A stretch of 6,436 bases of DNA from Methanobacteriota archaeon (GTDB taxonomy: Archaea > Thermoplasmatota > Thermoplasmata > RBG-16-68-12). The translations under genes were made by a program, and so were the position numbers. The notes under the pieces are model-generated. The model did not search any database and was not told the origin of the DNA. It saw only the letters and a list, made by a program, of their open reading frames with translations. Below are positions 1 to 5,421 of this stretch, in pieces. Every line of letters begins with the position of its first letter. The stretch's first letter is position 1. The stretch lies in NCBI GenBank assembly GCA_005879045.1, contig VBLV01000020.1, forward strand, positions 1-6,436, written 5' to 3'.

Positions 1-1926
1 GTCGTCGATGAGCGTGTCCAACGAGGTGTTTACGTAGCTCTCGTAGTTCTGCCCGGGAATCGGCGCGTTCCGGCTGTGGAAGAAGCTCTCGATGTAGCCC
101 GGCTCGACGTATCCCGTCAGAGACCAGCCGAGGATCCACATGTCGAAGTTCCGCGCGTCCAGCGCGTCAACGATTGCCCCGAAGGCCGTGGCCTTCGAGT
201 TCATGTTCACGCCAATCGCGCGCATGTTCTGCGCGATTAACGTCCCCGCGGACGCCCGGATCGGATCATAGTCCGCCTGGGGCGTGAGCATGTCGATGGC
301 ACTGGTCCCCTTGCCGGGTAGGCTTCGACAGCCCGTGCCGTCCTGTTGGCAAACTCCGCCGGGCCATACTCCGTACGCGGCGTCCAGGATGCCCCTCGCG
401 ACGCTGAGGTCGTACTCGTAACGAGGCGCAGACGCGTTATAGTACAAGGTGTTCGTTGGGCTCACGACCGTGTGGCCCGCGACCCCAAAGTTCTGGAGCA
501 GGGACGTGACGATCGTCCGCTTGTCCGTCGCATGGGCAACCGCGAGGCGGAAAGGTTTGCCGATGTCGTTGCCCGGCGTGTTGCTGCCCTCGGCCGGGTT
601 CAAGTAGCCGAACGGCAGGCGGTCGAAGTTGAAGCTCTGGTAGAAGAACCCGGCATCGGCGCTGGACTTGAGTCCGATGTTCGGGTCCCCCGTGATCGGG
701 GCGACCTGGTCGGGTGGTACGGTCCAGTCGATGAAATCGAGTGTCCCCGCCTGGAGAGCGAAGACGGTCGCCTGGACGTTCCGGTAGAGACGGTAGATGA
801 TTGAGTCAACCTTGGGCACTTGCAGGACGAGAGTGGCGGGATACTTTGCGCGGACGGTCGCATCCGCAATAAAGTAGTTCGGATTCTTGTCGAGCTTGAC
901 GAAATTGCCTGCTTCCCAGTGGACGAACTTGTAGGAGCCGGCGCCTATCACGTCTTGGTCCTGCGCCTCCCACGGGGTGGCGCACGTCGAACTGCCCGCG
1001 GGGCAGCCGACGGAAGCCGCAGTGACATCGAACGCATTCAGGTGGGTGCCGGACGCGATACTAATTCCTTCGAAGGTGACGGTCGACGTGGTCGTGTATC
1101 CGGCCGCCGGCACGCCGTTCAAGTAGACATTGAGGCCGCTGGCGCCCGGATCCGGGTTCATCGCCCACCCGAAATCCGGATGCACCGCTCCCGGCTGGAT
1201 CACCCCGTCCACTTTTCGCACGCCCGTGCCTTGCCAGAAGTACGCGGGCATGAACGTGGCTTGCAAGGTGTCCCGTTTGAATTGCGCGTTCGGTCCCGTC
1301 TGGATGAACTTGAGGGCGAACTGATGCGTTGTGTCCGCGACGGGGCCACCCAGCCATCCGTCCGTGGAGGCGCCCGCGATCGCGACCGGGTTGATGTTCT
1401 GGTATCGCGTCGACGAGTAGTTCGAGCCGGCTTGCCCGGCTTTGTCTTTCACGAAGCGCGACGAGGTGACCGCAGGTGCCAACGAGGCAAGGTGGTAGCC
1501 GAACAGGACATCCTCGCGCTCGACCTGCGTGCCGTCGTGCCATTTCATCCCTTTGATGTTGAAGAACGCAATCCACTCGCTCGAGCGACCTTGGACGTTC
1601 GAGAAGACGCCGACTTCGTTCGCCTGAAGCTTGCCGTCTCCGTTGACGTCCGTGCCGACCATTGTATACGGCAAGACGGTTTGGGTCTCCGGATCCGTCT
1701 GGACACTTCCCTCCCCAACTGGGTTCAATGCGTCCGCCGTCCACACATCTCCGCCGAAGAAGAATCCGCGAATCAGATTCCTCGTCTTCATCTCGTCCTG
1801 CACGCCCACGTTGATGACGAAGGACGTCGCCTGCGCTGACGCGTTCTGAGCCACAGGGTGAACGAGGAACATAGACACGAACATCGATAGAATGATCAAC
1901 AAGACCAGCCACACGTGTCGCGACAA
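1..1926 (-). CDS. ABC transporter solute-binding protein, family 5 (peptide/nickel type), C-terminus off left edge
   Basis: This is a secreted substrate receptor for an ABC importer, probably of peptides or a similar solute; the substrate cannot be read from sequence. 642 residues are visible and no stop is reached. Residues 1-35 form a Sec signal peptide: basic SRH, hydrophobic core VWLVLLIILSMFVSMFLV, and a cleavage region near QNASAQA, with no lipobox cysteine. Family hallmarks are MKWHDGTQVEREDVLF (about 127-142), GAGSYKFVHWEAGNF (328-342) followed by the KNPNYF turn, and NYESYVNTSLDTLIDD at the left edge. Unusual features are a calcium-type loop DVNGDGKLQANE at 93-104 and two C-x6-C pairs (C308/C315, C526/C533), the only cysteines visible. 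The TTG at 1924-1926 was chosen because AGGAGG lies 8 bases upstream and the signal peptide begins there. An in-frame ATG at 1986 would add 20 polar residues ahead of it and probably lies upstream of the transcription start. Permease and ATPase genes would be expected beyond the left edge. Confidence 0.9.
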   Translation of the reverse strand, partial: MSRHVWLVLLIILSMFVSMFLVHPVAQNASAQATSFVINVGVQDEMKTRNLIRGFFFGGDVWTADALNPVGEGSVQTDPETQTVLPYTMVGTDVNGDGKLQANEVGVFSNVQGRSSEWIAFFNIKGMKWHDGTQVEREDVLFGYHLASLAPAVTSSRFVKDKAGQAGSNYSSTRYQNINPVAIAGASTDGWLGGPVADTTHQFALKFIQTGPNAQFKRDTLQATFMPAYFWQGTGVRKVDGVIQPGAVHPDFGWAMNPDPGASGLNVYLNGVPAAGYTTTSTVTFEGISIASGTHLNAFDVTAASVGCPAGSSTCATPWEAQDQDVIGAGSYKFVHWEAGNFVKLDKNPNYFIADATVRAKYPATLVLQVPKVDSIIYRLYRNVQATVFALQAGTLDFIDWTVPPDQVAPITGDPNIGLKSSADAGFFYQSFNFDRLPFGYLNPAEGSNTPGNDIGKPFRLAVAHATDKRTIVTSLLQNFGVAGHTVVSPTNTLYYNASAPRYEYDLSVARGILDAAYGVWPGGVCQQDGTGCRSLPGKGTSAIDMLTPQADYDPIRASAGTLIAQNMRAIGVNMNSKATAFGAIVDALDARNFDMWILGWSLTGYVEPGYIESFFHSRNAPIPGQNYESYVNTSLDTLIDD

Positions 1927-1934
1927 TTTCTCCG

Positions 1935-1940
1935 CCTCCT
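1935..1940 (-). promoter_or_regulatory. Ribosome binding site deciding the TTG start of the solute-binding protein
   Basis: On the minus strand the hexamer AGGAGG is followed by the 8-base spacer CGGAGAAA and then TTG. This matches the anti-Shine-Dalgarno end of archaeal 16S rRNA and selects the TTG at 1926 over the in-frame ATG at 1986. Confidence 0.7.
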
Positions 1941-2001
1941 CTTTCCGCGGCGTGTTGGTCCGAGGACCAACTGCCGTCCCCGTCATCAGATGCGGAGAAC
2001 C

Positions 2002-2019
2002 GTATTAAACCAAATTGGT
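2002..2019 (-). promoter_or_regulatory. TATA-like promoter with overlapping palindrome, upstream of the solute-binding protein
   Basis: Reading the minus strand, TTTAATAC (2009-2002) resembles an archaeal TATA box and lies in an AT-rich patch between GC-rich genes. A start about 25 bases downstream would fall near 1975-1982, giving a leader of roughly 50 bases that contains the AGGAGG site. Directly upstream, where the TFB-binding element (BRE) would lie, is the odd-centred palindrome ACCAA-N-TTGGT (2009-2019). It is a plausible operator because a protein bound there would block TFB/TBP. Further upstream the heptamer ACGCCGT occurs twice (2033-2039 and 2020-2026), 13 bases apart. The box is reasonably supported; the operator role is inference. 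Confidence 0.5.
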
Positions 2020-2063
2020 ACGGCGTTTTGTAACGGCGTTGGCCCAAAGAACTCAGGAGGAGG

Positions 2064-3044
2064 TCAGCCGTCCGCAGTCAGATACACTTGGCGGCGACCG
2101 CGAGAGACGGTTTGCAGGATGCCTTGTTTCTGCAGGATCCGCAAGTTGTAGCTGACGGTCTGTTGCGTGACCCCGGCTTGCAGCGCCAGATCCCTCTGCG
2201 GCGATCCGGGGTTGCGCCGCAGGATTTCGACCAGCGATTTTTGGAGCGAGCTGAGCCGGATGCCCTCGCCGCCGCGGTCCGGTTGCGCGTCCGCGGCGAA
2301 GAACCGCTTGTACATGCCTTCCCGCTCGGACCGGATGAAACCCGCGACCTCGAGGGTCCTCAGGTGGTACGAGAGCGTGCCGTTCGAGAGGCCGAGGTTC
2401 TCGCGGATCTCGGTGAAGTGCGTCCCCGGCTCGGTCTTGATCACGCCGAACACTTGTCCGCGAACGAAATGGTCGAGGACCTCTTCCTTCTTGAGTCGCG
2501 TGTACAGTGGGAAGAAGGCTCCGAAAATCGCGTGCCGGCCGGGTTCCGTCCAGGAGAGGAATGCCGCGAGGCCGCCGAGGACCCCGAGGGACACGATTCC
2601 CGCTTGCGCGTAGATCGGTGGCGGCGGCCATCGCACGACGCGAACCGTGAACGCGTCGATTCCCTGCGCCGCGCCATCGAGGCCCGTCCGCGCGGTGATC
2701 CGGACCAGCGTGTCCTCTTTGACATCCGCGAAGAAGGCGAACGACGCATACCCCCGGGAATCCGTGACGACGCGATCCGGCGAAACCGTTCCCAGGGAGG
2801 CGCTCAGGAACACCGGGACGTTCGCCTGAGGAAGCCCATGGACCTCGGTCACGAGGACTTCCATCGGGATTGGGTGGCCGCTCTCCGCCAGGTCGAACGA
2901 GGATCGCACGACCACGTAAACCTGGAATTGTCCATTCCCGCCCTCGAGTCCGCTCCCATCGGCCGCAGCGGGCGAGGAAGACAAGATTAGCGCGAGTCCC
3001 AGGACCCCGAGCGCGACGAGCAGGATCCACGCTGGACGGTCGAT
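2064..3044 (-). CDS. Membrane-anchored transcriptional regulator: signal peptide, Ig-like domain, TM helix, two winged HTH domains
   Basis: This is a one-component membrane regulator: an outer domain is tethered to DNA-binding domains inside the cell. Numbering from the proposed start, residues 1-29 are a signal peptide (DRPAW, core ILLVALGVLGLALIL, then SSSPAAADG). About 40-138 is an Ig-like fold of the Big_1/invasin kind, with the marker VSPDRVVTDSRGYASFAF. About 144-165 is a TM helix (IYAQAGIVSLGVLGGLAAFLSW). A linker with PLYTRLKKEEVLDHFVRG leads to winged helix 1 (about 188-252, recognition helix SNGTLSYHLRTLE) and winged helix 2 (about 262-326, recognition helix TQQTVSYNLRILQ). No kinase or ligand-binding enzyme domain is present. 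The start is unusual: GGAGG lies 7 bases before ATC at 3044, exactly where the signal peptide begins, but no ATG, GTG or TTG occurs in frame between the serS stop and a TTG at 2984, which would delete the signal peptide. The gene lies 84 bases after serS and 137 bases before the solute-binding protein. Targets and signal are unknown. The architecture is secure; the exact start is not. Confidence 0.85.
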   Translation of the reverse strand: MDRPAWILLVALGVLGLALILSSSPAAADGSGLEGGNGQFQVYVVVRSSFDLAESGHPIPMEVLVTEVHGLPQANVPVFLSASLGTVSPDRVVTDSRGYASFAFFADVKEDTLVRITARTGLDGAAQGIDAFTVRVVRWPPPPIYAQAGIVSLGVLGGLAAFLSWTEPGRHAIFGAFFPLYTRLKKEEVLDHFVRGQVFGVIKTEPGTHFTEIRENLGLSNGTLSYHLRTLEVAGFIRSEREGMYKRFFAADAQPDRGGEGIRLSSLQKSLVEILRRNPGSPQRDLALQAGVTQQTVSYNLRILQKQGILQTVSRGRRQVYLTADG

Positions 3045-3051
3045 CCCCGTT

Positions 3052-3056
3052 CCTCC
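3052..3056 (-). promoter_or_regulatory. Ribosome binding site GGAGG in front of a non-canonical ATC start
   Basis: On the minus strand GGAGG is followed by the 7-base spacer AACGGGG and then ATC (3044-3042), which opens the signal peptide of the membrane regulator. The same GGAGG plus 7-base arrangement precedes the TTG of the gene at 4549. This argues that translation starts at this site although the codon is not a standard start. Confidence 0.5.
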
Positions 3057-3101
3057 CGCGGCACATACGGCAATCTGGGGACTTGACCGTTGCGGTGCTC
3101 C

Positions 3102-3132
3102 GTGACCCGTGTCATTTTTCCGGTGGGGTCAC
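3102..3132. repeat. Inverted repeat spanning the serS stop codon
   Basis: The seven-base arms GTGACCC (3102-3108) and GGGTCAC (3126-3132) are perfect reverse complements separated by 17 bases. The serS stop codon (3129-3131) lies inside one arm. In serS mRNA this could fold as a hairpin at the 3' end and affect read-through into the regulator gene, or the DNA could be a protein site. No U-run follows it on the minus strand, so I do not call it a terminator. Confidence 0.4.
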
Positions 3133-4412
3133 GCCGGACCGCGGATGACGTCCTGTCCGCCCATGAAAGGCCTCAGGACTTTCGGCACAATGACGGAGCC
3201 GTCCGCCTGCTGATAATTCTCGAGGACTGCGACGAGGCCGCGGGACGTCGCCATCGCGGTCGAGTTCAGCGTGTGCGGGAAGAACTTGTCGCCGCCGACT
3301 TTCCCCGCGCGCGTGTTCAGCCGCCGGGCCTGGTAGTCCGTGCAATTGCTGCAGCTGATCACCTCGCGGTACGCATTCTGCCGAGGAAACCAGCCTTCGA
3401 TGTCGTACTTCTTCGCGGCGACCGTGCCGATGTCCCCCGTGCAGACGTTCACGACCCGGTACGGGATCTCGAGGGCGCGGTAGATCGCCTCGCCGTTCGC
3501 CCGGAGTTTCTCGTGCCACGTCCAGCTGTCCTCCGGGCGGCAGAACACGAACTGCTCGACTTTGTTGAACTGGTGCATCCGGAAGAAGCCCTTCGTGTCC
3601 ACGCCGTGGCCGCCGATCTCCCGTCGGAACTGCGTGGAGAGTCCCGCGAGCGCGATCGGGAGGTCCGCTTCCTCAATGATTTCGTCCATGTGCATCGCCC
3701 CCATCGGATGTTCCGACGTTGCGATGAGGAACAGGTCTTCTCCGTCGATCTTGTACATGACCGACTCGAAGTCCCCGAGGTCGACGACGCCTTCGTACGC
3801 GGCGCGGCGCATCATGAACGGCGGGAAGACCGGCGTGAAGCCTTGCTTCAGCATGTGATCGAGCGCGAAGGTCAACAGGGCCTGGTCCAAGCGCACGAGG
3901 TCTCCGAGGAGGTAGACGAAACCGGCACCGGCGATCTTCCGCGCGCGTTCGAAGTCCGCGAGCCGCAGCGCCTCGAGCAGGTCGCCGTGAGACTTGAGTT
4001 CGAAATCGAATTTCCGCGGCGTGCCCCATCGAGCGATCTCGACGTTCTCCGTGTCGTCCTTGCCGACCGGGACGCTCTCATGGAGAAGGTTCGGGAGTCG
4101 GAGGAGTCCCTCTCGGACTTTCGCCGCGAGTTCGTCGATCGTCTTGTCGAGCGTGTCGATTTTCTTCGGAAGGTCGGCGGCCTCTTTGCGGAGCTTGTCC
4201 GTCGACTTGCCCGCCTTCTTCGCTTCCGCGATTTCGCGGGTGATTTCATTCCGCCTACGTTTGAGACGGTCCGCCTCGGCGAGCGCCTTCCGCCACTCTT
4301 GATCCCACTGGATCACGTCGGCGAGGAGCTTCGCTTTGTCCGGCGCGTTGCGCTTTGCCAGGTCCCTCTGGATGAGCTCCGGGTTCTCCCGGACGAGCCG
4401 GATGTCCAGCAC
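3129..4412 (-). CDS. serS: Seryl-tRNA synthetase (class II, common bacterial-type form)
   Basis: This cytoplasmic enzyme activates serine with ATP and charges tRNA-Ser; in most organisms it also supplies the Ser-tRNA used to make selenocysteine. The 427 residues are the usual full length. The N-terminal tRNA-binding domain has an antiparallel coiled coil rich in Lys, Arg and Glu (about 36-105). The catalytic core shows motif 1 around 185-201 (DHMLKQGFTPVFPPFMM), the serine-binding TSE loop (232-234), motif 2 (FRREIGGHGVDTKGFFRMHQ, 262-281) and motif 3 (NSTAMATSRGLVAVLENYQ, 383-401, with Arg391). SCSNCTDYQARR (353-364) is also typical. There is no N-terminal extension as in the rare methanogen-type enzyme. 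The start is GTG at 4412; an in-frame TAG lies seven codons upstream with no other start between. A TATA-like box about 25 bases upstream suggests a leaderless transcript. It is divergent from the gene at 4549, and the regulator gene follows after 84 bases, so co-transcription is possible. Confidence 0.97.
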   Translation of the reverse strand: MLDIRLVRENPELIQRDLAKRNAPDKAKLLADVIQWDQEWRKALAEADRLKRRRNEITREIAEAKKAGKSTDKLRKEAADLPKKIDTLDKTIDELAAKVREGLLRLPNLLHESVPVGKDDTENVEIARWGTPRKFDFELKSHGDLLEALRLADFERARKIAGAGFVYLLGDLVRLDQALLTFALDHMLKQGFTPVFPPFMMRRAAYEGVVDLGDFESVMYKIDGEDLFLIATSEHPMGAMHMDEIIEEADLPIALAGLSTQFRREIGGHGVDTKGFFRMHQFNKVEQFVFCRPEDSWTWHEKLRANGEAIYRALEIPYRVVNVCTGDIGTVAAKKYDIEGWFPRQNAYREVISCSNCTDYQARRLNTRAGKVGGDKFFPHTLNSTAMATSRGLVAVLENYQQADGSVIVPKVLRPFMGGQDVIRGPA

Positions 4413-4433
4413 GTCGGCGCCATGCGGCGGAGG

Positions 4434-4441
4434 CTATTTGT
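4434..4441 (-). promoter_or_regulatory. TATA-like promoter for leaderless serS
   Basis: On the minus strand ACAAATAG lies with its centre about 25 bases before the GTG start of serS, the usual archaeal distance from TATA box to transcription start. No Shine-Dalgarno sequence is visible in the short interval, so transcription probably begins at or next to the GTG. The inference depends on spacing and base composition. Confidence 0.5.
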
Positions 4442-4504
4442 AGGTTGTTTGGGCCCCCATCAGAGGCACCAAATCTATCGCCTGCGAGAATCCGGGGTTG
4501 GGCC

Positions 4505-4512
4505 TTTAATAG
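4505..4512 (+). promoter_or_regulatory. TATA-like promoter for the four-helix membrane protein
   Basis: TTTAATAG on the plus strand nearly matches the TTTAATAC box of the solute-binding protein. A start about 25 bases downstream, near 4530-4536, would leave a leader of roughly 13-20 bases holding the GGAGG site before the TTG at 4549. The box is flanked by short complementary arms, GGGC (4500-4503) and GCCC (4512-4515), which may be chance in GC-rich DNA. The box also contains an in-frame TAG (4510-4512), which closes the reading frame upstream. Confidence 0.5.
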
Positions 4513-4536
4513 CCCCAGGCGAACGGACGAACCAAC

Positions 4537-4541
4537 GGAGG
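4537..4541 (+). promoter_or_regulatory. Ribosome binding site deciding the TTG start at 4549
   Basis: GGAGG is followed by the 7-base spacer GCCGACC and then TTG. The next in-frame ATG is at codon 80, beyond the first two membrane helices, so this site and the TTG are the only start that keeps the membrane region. Confidence 0.7.
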
Positions 4542-4548
4542 GCCGACC

Positions 4549-5298
4549 TTGCCATCGCGTCCAATTCTCATTCATTCCGCCGTCTTCGCGGCCATCGCGA
4601 TTTTCGCCTGGGCCACCGCGGGAGGGACGACCGGATCGTGGTTTTCCGCGGACCTCTCATCCCAGGCGTACACGGCCTCGCTGATTGGGGCCGTCGTCGT
4701 CGCGATCGCCCTCTCCACAGCGGCCGTGAGCCACCTGGGACGGCTCGAAGACGCACGTCGTGGCATCGCCCTCCGCATCGCCGAGATGCCCGAGGCGGGC
4801 CTGTTGCCGACCGGCGAGGCGACCCTCGTCACGTCCGAAGCGATCCGGATGATGCCGCCGAGCGATGAAGAAGTCGACGAGCTGCTCACGTCCCTTGCCA
4901 CGCCGGTGCCGGGCGCGCCGCCCGGGATGGAGATCGAGATCACGGGAACCCTCGTCGAAGTGTCCGCGGCCCTGACGGCCGCGCGGACCCGGAAGGAACT
5001 GATGAAGGCCCTCCTCATCGAGCGGGCTCGGGTGGAAGCGGCTCGCGAGGCCGCGGCTCCGAGCATCGCGGGGCCGATCGTCGTCGCGCTCCTGTTCGCC
5101 TCGGTGGCAGGCGCAATGCTGCCCGGGTCCGACTCCTTCGCCGCAACGCATTTCCAATTGAATACGGGCCTCATCCTGTTCCTCGGATACGGATGGATGT
5201 TCCTCGTCCTGTGGGCGGTCTTGTCTCTCGCCATGCTGACAGCCCGCAGTTCGCCGGATGGACGCGATTCAGTCCGGTCCAGGGACGTTCCTCGATAG
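4549..5298 (+). CDS. Uncharacterised four-helix membrane protein
   Basis: I do not recognise this 249-residue protein. Four hydrophobic segments are clear: about 7-25 (LIHSAVFAAIAIFAWATAG), 43-63 (ASLIGAVVVAIALSTAAVSHL), 171-191 (PSIAGPIVVALLFASVAGAML) and 205-231 (NTGLILFLGYGWMFLVLWAVLSLAMLT). Between helices 2 and 3 lies a soluble, mostly helical stretch of about 105 residues. It has two arginine-rich parts (RLEDARRGIALR and AARTRKELMKALLIERARVEAAREA) around a Pro/Gly-rich acidic centre. By the positive-inside rule this stretch is cytoplasmic, as is the short Arg/Ser-rich tail (232-249), giving a hairpin-loop-hairpin topology with both ends inside. There are no cysteines, no enzyme motif and no convincing signal-peptide cleavage site. 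It is transcribed divergently from serS and convergently with the glycosyltransferase, so neighbours give no function. Codon use resembles the other genes, and the start is well supported by GGAGG and the upstream in-frame stop. Confidence 0.8.
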   Translation: MPSRPILIHSAVFAAIAIFAWATAGGTTGSWFSADLSSQAYTASLIGAVVVAIALSTAAVSHLGRLEDARRGIALRIAEMPEAGLLPTGEATLVTSEAIRMMPPSDEEVDELLTSLATPVPGAPPGMEIEITGTLVEVSAALTAARTRKELMKALLIERARVEAAREAAAPSIAGPIVVALLFASVAGAMLPGSDSFAATHFQLNTGLILFLGYGWMFLVLWAVLSLAMLTARSSPDGRDSVRSRDVPR

Positions 5299-5374
5299 GT
5301 CGCGTCGGGAACGTGGCTTGTAACGCTGCGTCCGCTCCAGTTCGATGTCGACGATTCGGATCGCTCCGTCCATG

Positions 5375-5401
5375 AAAATTATCGACGTTCACAGTAAACG
5401 T
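5375..5401 (-). terminator. Weak candidate terminator for the glycosyltransferase gene
   Basis: After the TGA at 5424-5422, the minus strand has a five-base stem ACGTT/AACGT (5401-5397 and 5389-5385) with a seven-base loop. It is followed within seven bases by TTTT (5378-5375). Archaeal termination relies mainly on the U-tract, and this one is short. The rest of the gap 5299-5421 shows no promoter or gene, and I see no comparable signal for the plus-strand gene ending at 5298. Confidence 0.3.
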
Positions 5402-5421
5402 GGACTTGGGCGAGGGTTGCC

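Noticed and set aside
1984..1986. In-frame ATG as the start of the solute-binding protein
   Set aside because: It adds 20 polar residues before the signal peptide, lacks a good ribosome binding site, and probably lies upstream of the transcription start set by the TATA-like box.
820..2047. Long frames on both strands (820-1839 plus, 1061-2047 minus) over the solute-binding protein
   Set aside because: The solute-binding protein frame runs unbroken with family motifs through the same DNA; the others are low-complexity Arg-rich translations.
2088..2990. 300-codon plus-strand frame opposite the membrane regulator
   Set aside because: The minus strand encodes recognisable domains end to end; the plus frame is a composition artefact.
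4421..4423. ATG just upstream of serS
   Set aside because: It is out of frame with serS. An in-frame TAG lies seven codons before the GTG, so GTG at 4412 is the first usable start.
4500..4515. GGGC/GCCC arms around the TATA-like box as an operator
   Set aside because: Four-base GC arms are expected by chance in DNA this GC-rich; noted only in the promoter entry.
3090..4868. Very long plus-strand open frame (592 codons) opposite serS
   Set aside because: It is antisense to a full-length, motif-complete serS. Its translation is Arg/Asp/Val-rich with no family features, as expected from the complement of GC-rich coding DNA.
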